Below, one piece after another: positions 8,224 through 15,668 of a DNA stretch of 51,051 bases. Each line of letters begins with the position of its first letter. Position 1 is the first letter of the stretch. The stretch is from Lactobacillus sp. Its GTDB lineage: Bacteria; Bacillota; Bacilli; Lactobacillales; Lactobacillaceae. The stretch is from NCBI GenBank assembly GCA_022484695.1, contig JAKVKU010000019.1, positions 1 through 51,051 of the forward strand, in the 5' to 3' direction. A program made the position numbers and the translations under genes. The notes under the pieces are model-generated. The model did no database searches. It saw only the letters and a list, made by a program, of their open reading frames with translations, and was not told the origin of the DNA.

Positions 8224-9411
8224 TTGGATAATAAGACTGATAATTCCAAACGATCGATTTTCTTCCGCTGGTTTTTAAACAGTAAAGTGACGGTTTTTTT
8301 GCTGAACGTTATTTTAGCTTTACTGATCATTTTCTTATTCACCAAGGTGGACTTCGTTTTTGCCCCAGTGGGTAAATTTATCAATGTGGTGGGACCGCCC
8401 ATTGCCATCGCCGCCGTATTTTATTATTTGATGAATCCAGTGGTGGAATGGCTTGAAAAAAAGTGGTCGATACCCAAATTATTGACGATCAGTTTATTGT
8501 TCGTCTTGTTGATTGGGTTGATTGTCTTAGGGATTAGTTTATTAATTCCGGTGATTCAAAAACAAGTCCAATCTTTTGCAGCCAATTGGCCCGGGTATGT
8601 CACAAATGTTCAGGCCTGGTTACAAGATATATCCGGTCGACCAGAATTTCGTTCCGTTAAAGCCCAACTCAATACCTCCACCAGTACAATTATCAAGGGC
8701 GTCAGCAGTTGGTTCCAAAGTGATTTTATGAAGACCTTTTCCAATATTGGGTCGGCCGTGGGCATGGTGACGGCGATTATCATCAATGTGGTAACGGCCC
8801 CATTTATTTTATTTTTCATGTTGAAAGATGGGGGTCGTTTGAAAACAGATTTGGTCAACTTTGCCCCGGTTCGTTTTCGGGTGGGGATGCGTAACACTTT
8901 AACGGAGATCAATAACTCCATTAGTTCTTATATCCGGGGCCAATTAACCGTGGCCTTTTGGGTATTTGTGATGTTTACCGTGGGTTATTTGATCATCGGT
9001 CAAAAGTATGCCTTAACCCTTGGGTTAGTGGCCGGCGCCTGCAATTTGATTCCATATGTGGGGTCATTTTTAGCCATGGTACCTTCCGTGTTGATTGCGG
9101 CCTTTACCTCACCAAGAATGTTGATTGCGGTGGCCATTGTCTTCATTATTGAACAAACCATTGAAGGCCGGGTCATCTCACCGTTGGTCATGGGGAGCAA
9201 ACTGGAAATGCACCCAGTGACCACGATCATCGTATTATTGACGGCCGGCAATTTATTCGGCTTTTTAGGGGTCGTTTTAGGAATCCCTGGTTATGCGGTC
9301 TTAAAAATCATCGTCTCAAAATTGTGGCGCTGGTTTAAAGTCGCTTCAGGGATGTATGAGGAAACGCCCCAGGCACAAATCCCCGTGAATGTGGATAAAC
9401 CAAAATCATAA
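8224..9411 (+). CDS. AI-2E family transporter-like membrane protein
   Basis: Polytopic membrane protein of the AI-2E (PerM/YdiK) family; members have been linked to autoinducer-2 or small-ion and solute export, so the name does not fix a substrate. The 395-residue protein starts with a charged 18-residue cytoplasmic tail and has hydrophobic segments near 22-45, 58-75 and 90-115, a soluble segment (about 120-165), then several further helices including the conserved LGLVAGACNLIPYVGSFLA and a C-terminal EGRVISPLVMGSKLEMHP segment. The start is TTG at 8224 after AAAGGAGGG, about 5-6 nt away. It follows the EIIA-like gene in one operon and ends at a strong bidirectional terminator. Confidence 0.88.
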   Translation: MDNKTDNSKRSIFFRWFLNSKVTVFLLNVILALLIIFLFTKVDFVFAPVGKFINVVGPPIAIAAVFYYLMNPVVEWLEKKWSIPKLLTISLLFVLLIGLIVLGISLLIPVIQKQVQSFAANWPGYVTNVQAWLQDISGRPEFRSVKAQLNTSTSTIIKGVSSWFQSDFMKTFSNIGSAVGMVTAIIINVVTAPFILFFMLKDGGRLKTDLVNFAPVRFRVGMRNTLTEINNSISSYIRGQLTVAFWVFVMFTVGYLIIGQKYALTLGLVAGACNLIPYVGSFLAMVPSVLIAAFTSPRMLIAVAIVFIIEQTIEGRVISPLVMGSKLEMHPVTTIIVLLTAGNLFGFLGVVLGIPGYAVLKIIVSKLWRWFKVASGMYEETPQAQIPVNVDKPKS

Positions 9412-9417
9412 CCAACC

Positions 9418-9465
9418 AAAAAATAGACCTTACTGAAGAAATTTTTCCCAGTAAGGTCTATTTTT
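9418..9465. terminator. Bidirectional terminator between AI-2E family gene and rpsN
   Basis: AAAAATAGACCTTACTG (9418-9434) pairs with the complementary CAGTAAGGTCTATTTTT starting near 9449, a long stem flanked by A and T tracts, serving both converging genes. Confidence 0.9.
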
Positions 9466-9470
9466 ATAAA

Positions 9471-9740
9471 TTACCAGCTAGCTTTACGCACACCCGGGAT
9501 TTGACCCTTGTGGGCGAGTTCTCTAAAGTTGATCCGGGACATGCCAAACTTACGCATAAAGGCATGGGGCCGACCATCTAATTGATCCCGGCGATGAATC
9601 CGTACCGGCGAAGCATTGCGAGGTAATTTAGAAAGCGCTACGTAATTACCTTTAGCCTTTAGTTCTTCGCGAACTTGGGCGTATTTAGCGACAGTTGCTT
9701 CAATCTTCTTTTCCTTAGCAATCTTAGATTTTTTTGCCAT
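9471..9740 (-). CDS. rpsN: 30S ribosomal protein S14, zinc-independent (C-minus) type
   Basis: Small-subunit ribosomal protein of the 30S head. The 89-residue protein contains no cysteine at all, so it lacks the CxxC-CxxC zinc ribbon of the 61-residue S14Z form and belongs to the longer zinc-free form. It keeps the core [20 protein letters not shown] and the C-terminal [20 protein letters not shown]. In several Firmicutes this paralogue lies away from the ribosomal operons and is induced by zinc starvation to replace S14Z. Its solitary position here fits that pattern, but I cannot see a convincing Zur or AdcR operator. ATG at 9740; AGAGGTG is about 9 nt upstream. Confidence 0.95.
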   Translation of the reverse strand: MAKKSKIAKEKKIEATVAKYAQVREELKAKGNYVALSKLPRNASPVRIHRRDQLDGRPHAFMRKFGMSRINFRELAHKGQIPGVRKASW

Positions 9741-9828
9741 TCAGTAAACACCTCTTTTATCGTGGCTTTTTTGTTCATTTTGGCGAACGAAGTCGCGCTA
9801 TTTATCGTTAGCAATAGAGTCATGGGTT

Positions 9829-9837
9829 AGTATAACA
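9829..9837 (-). promoter_or_regulatory. Extended -10 promoter for rpsN
   Basis: The minus strand has TGTTATACT, an extended -10 with a strong TATACT core, about 88 nt before the rpsN ATG. The -35 zone falls inside the guaC terminator hairpin. Confidence 0.55.
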
Positions 9838-9870
9838 CAAACGGCTTACTTATGAAAAGTAAGCCGTTTG
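9838..9870 (-). terminator. Terminator-like hairpin downstream of guaC
   Basis: A perfect 13-bp stem (9838-9850 with 9858-9870, arms CAAACGGCTTACT and AGTAAGCCGTTTG) has a 7-nt loop, 15 nt after the guaC stop. The T tract on the minus strand is short (TTTGTGTT). Confidence 0.75.
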
Positions 9871-9885
9871 TTGAATTTATAAAAT

Positions 9886-10875
9886 TTAGATGGTATCACC
9901 ATTGAAAATCGAGTTTTTAACGATGACATAATCCACGGTCCGCAAGGAGTCTAAATCACGGCCGCCAGCGTAAGAAATGGAAGACTGAAGATCTTCGTGC
10001 ATTTCAGTTAGGGTATCAGAAATATGACCTTTATAAGGTAACAACATTTTTTTACCTTCAACATTATGGTGATCACCTTTTTGGTAAGAAGAAGCTGAAC
10101 CATAATATTCTTTGAAGATTTCGCCATCTTTTTTCACAGTTTTGCCAGGGGTTTCTTCATGACCAGCAAATAACGAACCGATCATGACCATGGAAGCGCC
10201 GAAGCGGATGGATTTCGCGATGTCGCCATTGGTCCGCACGCCGCCATCGGCGATAATTGGTTTGCGAGCAGCTTTAGCACACCAGCGCACGGCCGCTAAT
10301 TGCCAGCCACCAGTACCAAAACCAGTTTTGATCTTGGTGATACAAACCTTACCAGGGCCAATGCCGACTTTCGTCGCATCCGCACCAGCATTTTCAAGTT
10401 CACGGACACCTTCAGGGGTCCCCACATTACCGGCAATCACGAAAGTATCAGGCAAAGCCTGTTTGATATGTTGAATCATGTCGATGACAGTTTGGGAATG
10501 ACCATGGGCCACATCAATGGTGATAAATTCAGGGTTTAATTTTTCAGCAGCTAAAGCATTAATAAAGTCGTATTCATCAGGTTTTACGCCCACACTAATA
10601 GAGGCGAAGAGGTTTTTAGCATGCATGTTTTTAACAAAGTCTAAACGTTTTTCTGGTTCAAACCGATGCATGATATAAAAGTAATCGTTAGTTGCTAACC
10701 ATTCGGCCAAGGGTGCGTCGATAATGGTTTGCATGTTTGCAGGAACAACAGGAATTTTGAAGCGGTGTCCACCAAAATTGACGGTCGTATCAGCCTCTGA
10801 GCGGCTTTTGATGATACATTTGTTAGGAACCAGTTGGATATCTTCATAGTCGAAAACCTGTAGCTCATTAATCAT
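9886..10875 (-). CDS. guaC: GMP reductase
   Basis: Reduces GMP to IMP with NADPH, returning guanine nucleotides to the adenine branch. The sequence is the shorter GMPR type (about 329 residues) with the flavin-free IMPDH-like barrel: [11 protein letters not shown]-like strand, AGNVGTPEG, the active-site loop [13 protein letters not shown] with the catalytic Cys at about residue 178, then [17 protein letters not shown]. No CBS domains are present, which separates it from IMP dehydrogenase. The start is taken at ATG 10875 because AGGAGCG lies 8 nt upstream; a longer reading from TTG 10902 would place that ribosome binding site inside the gene. It has its own leader with a terminator-like hairpin, suggesting attenuation. 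Confidence 0.94.
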   Translation of the reverse strand: MINELQVFDYEDIQLVPNKCIIKSRSEADTTVNFGGHRFKIPVVPANMQTIIDAPLAEWLATNDYFYIMHRFEPEKRLDFVKNMHAKNLFASISVGVKPDEYDFINALAAEKLNPEFITIDVAHGHSQTVIDMIQHIKQALPDTFVIAGNVGTPEGVRELENAGADATKVGIGPGKVCITKIKTGFGTGGWQLAAVRWCAKAARKPIIADGGVRTNGDIAKSIRFGASMVMIGSLFAGHEETPGKTVKKDGEIFKEYYGSASSYQKGDHHNVEGKKMLLPYKGHISDTLTEMHEDLQSSISYAGGRDLDSLRTVDYVIVKNSIFNGDTI

Positions 10876-10910
10876 ATTTGAATCGCTCCTATTCAGTAAC
10901 AATTTCAGGA

Positions 10911-10940
10911 CAAAAAAACAAGGCCCATACGAGCCTTGTA
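10911..10940 (-). terminator. Terminator-like hairpin in the guaC leader
   Basis: On the minus strand AAGGCTC pairs with GGGCCTT around a GTAT loop, followed by TGTTTTTTT. It lies only about 35 nt before the guaC start and about 85 nt after the gshA stop. It can end gshA transcripts, and also sits between the best guaC promoter and the gene. Confidence 0.75.
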
Positions 10941-10942
10941 TA

Positions 10943-10971
10943 ATTTACCTAATTTCTGATGAAAAGTCAAA
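10943..10971 (-). promoter_or_regulatory. Candidate guaC promoter
   Basis: Minus-strand TTGACT (10971 to 10966), a 17-bp spacer and TAAATT (10948 to 10943). The predicted start of transcription, near 10936, falls inside the first arm of the terminator-like hairpin. Confidence 0.5.
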
Positions 10972-11024
10972 TAAATACTGTTATTTATTATAAATTTTCT
11001 TAAAACACGAAAGATAAATCCTAT

Positions 11025-12518
11025 TTACTGCTTTATTGTACCAAATTTAGCAATTAACCAGGCGTCAACGTCCCGGGCGTTCGCAAACTGAATTTGAGTC
11101 ACCGTGTCTTTTTGACGCTGGCACTTCAAATGAACGACACCTTTAGACCAATCCACATCTAAGCCATGAATGATCGCCCGTTCCACCAATAATTGTTGGC
11201 TGGGGCTAAGTTTGTCCGCTAAAAGGGGCAGGGCGGAGGTGGTGTCTTTTAAATAAGCTTGAAAATGGGCTTGACCTTGTTTTAGACCAAAGGGCACCAG
11301 ACTATGATTTTGGATTTGATCGGCTACCCGGGCGCCGAGGGTCAGCTGGGGATCATCAATTTGCTGCTGTAAGGTACTTAGGATCTGGGCAAATACATCC
11401 GGTAGGTTTAACGTGGCAATTAAATCATAAAGCTGGTCAAAATAAGCCTTAGCCCGGGCTTTAAACCAGGTTGGCTGACTGTGGGGTTCGCCCAGGGCAA
11501 TTTGTTCATTTAACTGATTAGCCTGGGTATAGGCTTGATCCATATCAGCCGGGGGTTGTTGGATCAGACTGTTCAATACCATTAATTTAATGAACAGCAG
11601 GCGATTGTTCCCAACTAAATCCCGTTCATAAGGATCCAGATCAAACATGCGCATTTCCAAATATTTGATGCCATTTTTCTCTAAAGTGGTGAGATCATCA
11701 GCAGCCTTCACCCGAACCGGACCATAGAATTCATGGGTGGAGAAGAATTGCTTATTGGCAATATAATGATCGATGGCGTCAATTTGCGCCCGCAATGATT
11801 GATAACCAATTTTAATATCAGGGGTATTGCTAAAGCCATAAGAGCTGGAGCGAATACTCCGCACCGGGGCCTGTAAATCAGCGGGTAAGCGCCAATAATG
11901 GTTTTCAGTAATGGGAGACGCTCCAAAAAAATACGTGATCAGCCAGCGATCAAGGGCCATGTTTTGCGAAATACGAAAATAAAGCTCATTTTTAAAGGCA
12001 ATAAAACTTTGGTCAGTGGTATTTTTTTGATCAGCATAGAGCTTTTCAAAAATAGCTTCAGGGATACTCACATTAATGTGCAGACCGGTGATCAATTCCT
12101 GCTCCACGCCATAAACTTTTTTCAGGTAATCCCGGTAGGATTGAAATTTTGGCCGGCCAAAGTGGGCTGAAATAAATTGTTTATCAGTGGTGGATAACTT
12201 TGGTGGCATACTTAAGGGCCAAATGACTTCATCTGGCCGCAAATGTTTTTGCACGATACTTTGCAAAACATCTAGGTATTCTAAAACTTCGGCTTCCCGT
12301 TTTTTGGGAATTGTCACGAGCTCCATTTGGGACTCGCCAAAGTCAGATTGCAAAGTGGGGTGGTAATTTCGAGAACCAAATTCGCTGGGATAAGGATAAT
12401 CACTGAGATGACCATCAGTCTTGAGGCGATGTTCTTCAACTTCTACCCCCATCTTACTCAAGAGTAATTCCGAGGTAAGATTTAATTGTTTAATGGTTTC
12501 TTTTAAGTTCTTCAGCAT
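11025..12518 (-). CDS. gshA: Glutamate-cysteine ligase
   Basis: ATP-dependent ligation of glutamate and cysteine to gamma-glutamylcysteine, the first step of glutathione synthesis. The N-terminal region has GVEVEEHRL (about residues 24-32), LSDYPYPSEFGSR and the SDFGESQMELVT block, typical of the GshA type found in enterobacteria and lactic acid bacteria. The protein is 497 residues and ends without the ATP-grasp domain of the bifunctional GshF, so only the first step is encoded here; no glutathione synthetase is in the window. ATG at 12518 follows TGAGGTGAC by about 5 nt. It is the last gene of a corA-osmC-gshA minus-strand run (19-nt gap to osmC), a context that suggests thiol or peroxide defence. 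Confidence 0.9.
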   Translation of the reverse strand: MLKNLKETIKQLNLTSELLLSKMGVEVEEHRLKTDGHLSDYPYPSEFGSRNYHPTLQSDFGESQMELVTIPKKREAEVLEYLDVLQSIVQKHLRPDEVIWPLSMPPKLSTTDKQFISAHFGRPKFQSYRDYLKKVYGVEQELITGLHINVSIPEAIFEKLYADQKNTTDQSFIAFKNELYFRISQNMALDRWLITYFFGASPITENHYWRLPADLQAPVRSIRSSSYGFSNTPDIKIGYQSLRAQIDAIDHYIANKQFFSTHEFYGPVRVKAADDLTTLEKNGIKYLEMRMFDLDPYERDLVGNNRLLFIKLMVLNSLIQQPPADMDQAYTQANQLNEQIALGEPHSQPTWFKARAKAYFDQLYDLIATLNLPDVFAQILSTLQQQIDDPQLTLGARVADQIQNHSLVPFGLKQGQAHFQAYLKDTTSALPLLADKLSPSQQLLVERAIIHGLDVDWSKGVVHLKCQRQKDTVTQIQFANARDVDAWLIAKFGTIKQ

Positions 12519-12537
12519 CGCGTCACCTCAATATTTT

Positions 12538-12933
12538 TTATGCTTGTGCAATGACCAACTGGGTATCCACATCAATGGCCCCTTGAATGGATTGAACCAC
12601 GGTGCAAGAGCGGTGGGTCATCTTTAAGATAAGGTCCAATTTTTCAGCCGTTGCTTTGGCGCCACGGACCGTCAAAACCATCTTGAGGGCTTTGACTTGA
12701 TTAGGGGCTTTATCAGCTTGGATCATGGTACTTTCAATACTTAAATCTGAATAAGGGATCTTTGAATTTTCCAAGATGATCCGATAGGTGCCCAGGGTAC
12801 AAGCAGCTGCGGCAGTTTGTAAAAGTTTAACTGGGGAAACTTCACCGCTGCCATGGCCGATATGCACGGTTTGGCCTTTATTGGTCATGACCATGCCGGC
12901 GTCGTTTAAATTAACTGATAAATGTTTTTCCAT
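12538..12933 (-). CDS. OsmC/Ohr family protein
   Basis: Small cytoplasmic thiol peroxidase-type protein that reduces organic hydroperoxides in characterised members. Both redox cysteines of the family are in place: Cys45 in the AAAACTLGTY helix and Cys110 in HRSCTVV. The length of 131 residues is usual. Start at ATG 12933, with only a weak ribosome binding site (GTGAGATG), so translation may be coupled to corA, whose stop is 11 nt away. Its position directly before gshA, whose product can supply low-molecular-weight thiols, supports a redox role. Whether it is OsmC, Ohr or a YhfA-like member cannot be settled here. Confidence 0.88.
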   Translation of the reverse strand: MEKHLSVNLNDAGMVMTNKGQTVHIGHGSGEVSPVKLLQTAAAACTLGTYRIILENSKIPYSDLSIESTMIQADKAPNQVKALKMVLTVRGAKATAEKLDLILKMTHRSCTVVQSIQGAIDVDTQLVIAQA

Positions 12934-12944
12934 AATTTAACATC

Positions 12945-13889
12945 TCACTTAAAGTATTTTTTTTGCCAGAATCTAACGGCAACGATTAAAGATATCACCA
13001 CTGAAATAACAATGGTAATGATCCAACTGATATGATATTTGGATACTGGCAAGTCCACGTTCATCCCATAAAATGAGAATACCAACGTTGGAATGGTTAA
13101 AATAATTGAATAGGTGGTCAAAAATTTCATGACTTGGTTCATATTGTTATTGATGATTGAAGAATAGGTATCCGTCGTTTCGTTAATAATTGTATTGGAA
13201 ATCTGCGCCATTTCAACGGCTTGTTGATTTTCTATCAGGATATCGTCCAAGAAATCATCCGTGGCTTCACTGAGTTTAAAGGTGCTCACCCGATGCAAGG
13301 TTTCTAAAACGTTACGATCGGTTCTAAGGGAAAGTAAGAAATAAACTAACCCCCGTTGCACTCCCATTAAACTATAAAGTTGTTCATTTTGTAAAGAAAC
13401 TTGCAGGCGATTTTCCACATGTTCCCGGACCCGGTTCATATCCTTGAGGTAACGCTGGTAATTGGAAATGATATGACTGATGATTTGCAGGCAACCTTTG
13501 TAGGGATTTTTGATATCTAAAGCGCGGCGATTATCGGAAAAAGAATCTAAAAAAGGTTTACGGGTGATACTGATGGTGATTAGATAATCATCTTTGACTA
13601 ATAGGCCAATGGGGGTTGTTCGGTAAGTGAAATTTTTGTTTTTTTGCCGTTTGATCTGGGGAACGTCAAAGATAACTAAAGTTGTTTTATAGTCTTCGTC
13701 ATATTCTGTTCGGGCACTTTCATCCCGATCAAGACTGTAGTAGATATAATCCAAAGGGACGTTGGTCTTACTTTGAAGCTGTTTGATTTCTTCTGGGGTG
13801 GGGTCCAGGGCATTGATCCACATGCCCGGTTTGATGCTGGTTTGTTTTACCAATTTATTCTTGCTATCATAATCATATGCAAGTAACAT
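12945..13889 (-). CDS. corA: CorA family magnesium/divalent cation channel
   Basis: Pentameric membrane channel for Mg2+ (some members carry Co2+, Ni2+ or Zn2+). The 314-residue protein has a long cytoplasmic N-terminal domain, a helical stalk, and two C-terminal membrane helices; the first ends in the diagnostic YGMN motif (FSFYGMN), and the second is followed by a short basic tail (WQKKYFK). ATG at 13889 with GAGGGAG about 8 nt upstream. It leads a minus-strand operon with the OsmC-type gene and gshA, and it is divergent from the rlmA-like gene with 73 bp between the starts. Confidence 0.92.
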   Translation of the reverse strand: MLLAYDYDSKNKLVKQTSIKPGMWINALDPTPEEIKQLQSKTNVPLDYIYYSLDRDESARTEYDEDYKTTLVIFDVPQIKRQKNKNFTYRTTPIGLLVKDDYLITISITRKPFLDSFSDNRRALDIKNPYKGCLQIISHIISNYQRYLKDMNRVREHVENRLQVSLQNEQLYSLMGVQRGLVYFLLSLRTDRNVLETLHRVSTFKLSEATDDFLDDILIENQQAVEMAQISNTIINETTDTYSSIINNNMNQVMKFLTTYSIILTIPTLVFSFYGMNVDLPVSKYHISWIITIVISVVISLIVAVRFWQKKYFK

Positions 13890-13920
13890 TTATTGAACTC
13901 CCTCTTATGTATATTTTGAT

Positions 13921-13936
13921 TGTCATAATTCTAACA
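13921..13936. promoter_or_regulatory. Overlapping divergent extended -10 promoters (corA and rlmA-like)
   Basis: On the plus strand TGTCATAAT (13921-13929) and on the minus strand TGTTAGAAT (13936 to 13928) are both extended -10 elements and share two bases. Each would give a leader of about 25-32 nt. Neither has a strong -35, so competition or coordinated control is possible. Confidence 0.45.
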
Positions 13937-13962
13937 TATCCGGGATAGAAGAGGTCATTTTC

Positions 13963-14796
13963 GTGAAAAAAAACGCCATGAGCGCCCACTTTTTAAAAAC
14001 ACAGCTAACAGCCCTGCGCTGCCCAGTGTGTCAGACACCATTTGTACAAGTTGCTGATAATACGTTGATTTGTCAAAATAAGCACAGTTTTGACATTGCC
14101 AAGAAGGGTTCGGTTTTTTTCTTAAATGCGCCTGTACCAACGGAATACAGTGCCGAGATGCTGGTGAAGCGCCAACACGTGATTCAAGCGGGGTTATTTA
14201 CCCCAGTTTTAAACCGCATTGCCACATTGCTACAGGGATCGGCCGTGATTGATGCCGGTTGCGGGGAGGGCAGTCAGATCAAGGCTATCGCCGCCCAGCA
14301 TGTAGGGCACTACTTTGCCTTTGATATCTCCAAGCCAGCCATTAACTTAGCCGTGTCTGGTACGGATTTTCGGGCAGATACGGCGTTTTTTGTGGCCGAT
14401 TTAGCTCATATGCCCTTTGCCAGCAATTATTTTTCAGACGTTGTGAATATTTTATCTCCTAGTAACTATCAAGAGTTCAAACGGGTCCTTAAACCCCAGG
14501 GGCAAATCATCAAAGTCATGCCCAATGCCGGTTATTTGCAGGAATTACGGCACTTGGTTTATCCCAGCGGGGCCAAGGCCACCTATGACCCCCAACCGGT
14601 CCAAGATCATTTCAAGGCCAATTTCCCCGGGGCCACCTTTGAAACATTGCAATATGATTTCCCATTAACGCCAACCTTGGCGGCTGACTTGTTTGCCATG
14701 ACGCCGTTAACTTGGCAAGTGGCGCCTGAGCGCTTTGATATCACCAAATTGACGACGATCACCGTTGATTTAAGCATCGCTTCTGTAACAATTTGA
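13963..14796 (+). CDS. rlmA: RlmA-type 23S rRNA guanine-N1 methyltransferase
   Basis: SAM-dependent methyltransferase of the RlmA(I)/RlmA(II) family, which methylates G745 or G748 in hairpin 35 of 23S rRNA. The N-terminal zinc ribbon is visible (CPVC at about residues 20-23, then Cys37 and His41), followed by the Rossmann fold: the VIDAGCGEGSQI SAM-binding loop (about 94-105), the acidic end of strand 2 in FAFDIS, and a conserved LSPSNYQEFKRVLKP segment. Its 277 residues match the family. The start is GTG at 13963, with GAGGT 7 nt upstream. The TlrB/RlmAII members confer macrolide tolerance, but specificity cannot be told from the sequence. It is followed by the small-RNA locus. Confidence 0.85.
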   Translation: MKKNAMSAHFLKTQLTALRCPVCQTPFVQVADNTLICQNKHSFDIAKKGSVFFLNAPVPTEYSAEMLVKRQHVIQAGLFTPVLNRIATLLQGSAVIDAGCGEGSQIKAIAAQHVGHYFAFDISKPAINLAVSGTDFRADTAFFVADLAHMPFASNYFSDVVNILSPSNYQEFKRVLKPQGQIIKVMPNAGYLQELRHLVYPSGAKATYDPQPVQDHFKANFPGATFETLQYDFPLTPTLAADLFAMTPLTWQVAPERFDITKLTTITVDLSIASVTI

Positions 14797-14815
14797 TTAC
14801 AGAACTGTGTAAGCA

Positions 14816-14844
14816 TTGAAACTTAGCTGTGTTAATGATATATT
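14816..14844 (+). promoter_or_regulatory. Strong promoter of the 14851 small RNA or leader
   Basis: TTGAAA (14816-14821), exactly 17 bp, then TATATT (14839-14844). It lies beyond the rlmA stop, with no open reading frame before the terminator that follows. Confidence 0.7.
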
Positions 14845-14850
14845 ATTAAC

Positions 14851-14965
14851 AAGGTTTTTTTCATAGGCTTTTCTCAGAAGATATTTTGATAAAAGGTTAT
14901 GATCAAAGGTCTTACTAACGTAACGTTTTGCTGTGATTGCCACCGAAACGATGCGTTTTTTTTTT
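14851..14965 (+). ncRNA. Probable structured small RNA, about 115 nt
   Basis: The predicted transcript starts near 14851, seven bases after the -10. A long hairpin occupies 14862-14901: CATAGGCTTTT pairs with AAAAGGTTATG, and inside it TCAGAA pairs with TTTTGA around a GATA loop. A linker of about 17 nt follows, then a terminator hairpin (14919-14930 with 14944-14955) and ten T. There is no start codon with a ribosome binding site and no coding frame. I do not recognise a known class: no SRP GGAAG, T-box, 6S or common riboswitch motifs are visible. It could be an independent small RNA or a cis-acting leader of trmL, whose start is 82 nt beyond the terminator. Confidence 0.6.
14919..14965 (+). 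terminator. Intrinsic terminator of the small RNA
   Basis: A 12-bp stem, CGTAACGTTTTG with CGAAACGATGCG, has one A-A mismatch and two G-U pairs, a 13-nt loop and a run of ten T (14956-14965), with a second seven-T run a few bases on. Confidence 0.85.
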
Positions 14966-15046
14966 GAGCTTTTTTTGGTTTATAGTTAAAAGATAGCCGT
15001 GCATTTTCATAAAAACATGTTAAAAACTTGAATGGAGCGAATAAAT

Positions 15047-15556
15047 TTGACTAATCATATCGCATTATTTGAACCTTTGATGCCGTCAAATACTGGTAAT
15101 ATTGCCCGTACTTGTGCTGCCACAGATACTGTCTTACATCTCATCTATCCCCTAGGTTTTCGGACGGATGATAAATCCTTAAAACGTGCTGGCTTAGATT
15201 ATTGGCATGATGTGAATATTGTCTATCATGACGATTTAAAGGCCTTTTTGGCGACGATTCCAGACGATAAGTATCTATATTTAATCACGAAGTTTTCAGA
15301 TGAGACCTACACGGACCGGGATTTTTCAGACACGGCTGTGGATCACTATTTCTTGTTCGGCAAAGAAACCACCGGCTTGCCAGAAGATTTCATGCGGGAA
15401 AATCCGGAAAAATGTCTGCGGATCCCCATGACAGATAAAGTTCGTGCCTTGAATTTATCCAATAGTGCGGCCATTGTCATTTTTGAAGCATTACGGCAAC
15501 AAAAGTTTGCTGGTCTGGAAAGAGAACATGTTTACGAACATGATAAATTAAAATAA
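15047..15556 (+). CDS. trmL: tRNA (cytidine/uridine-34 2'-O)-methyltransferase
   Basis: SPOUT-fold, SAM-dependent enzyme that 2'-O-methylates the wobble base of certain leucine tRNAs. Family hallmarks are present: N-terminal LFEPLMPSNTGNIARTCAAT, central LFGKETTGLPEDF and C-terminal RIPMTDKVRALNLSNSAAI, which forms the knotted SAM site. The protein is small (169 residues), as usual. I take TTG 15047 as the start because GGAG (15034-15037) is 9 nt upstream and the MTNHI beginning is typical. An ATG at 15032 would place that GGAG inside the gene and lacks its own ribosome binding site. The gene stands between the small RNA terminator and its own strong terminator. Confidence 0.93.
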   Translation: MTNHIALFEPLMPSNTGNIARTCAATDTVLHLIYPLGFRTDDKSLKRAGLDYWHDVNIVYHDDLKAFLATIPDDKYLYLITKFSDETYTDRDFSDTAVDHYFLFGKETTGLPEDFMRENPEKCLRIPMTDKVRALNLSNSAAIVIFEALRQQKFAGLEREHVYEHDKLK

Positions 15557-15580
15557 GATTTTCAACAGATGAGCTATTTT

Positions 15581-15618
15581 GAACTAAAGCAAAAATTATT
15601 TTTGCTTTAGTTCTTTTT
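15581..15618 (+). terminator. Terminator after trmL
   Basis: A perfect 15-bp stem (15581-15595 with 15599-15613, arms rich in AAAGC/GCTTT) with a TTA loop is followed by TTTTT. Confidence 0.92.
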
Positions 15619-15668
15619 GGTTGCCAGCTATTTTGGAGGCGGTGATGATCGCCAGGAGGTAAATTAAC

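Noticed and set aside
9781-9830. CTATT...AATAG inverted repeat as a Zur box before rpsN
   Set aside because: Arms of 5 bp only, no similarity to known Zur or AdcR operators.
10876-10902. Longer guaC reading from TTG 10902
   Set aside because: The ribosome binding site AGGAGCG lies within this part; the ATG at 10875 fits better.
14851-14965. Known riboswitch, T-box, SRP or 6S RNA
   Set aside because: None of the diagnostic conserved strings is present; kept as an unclassified small RNA.
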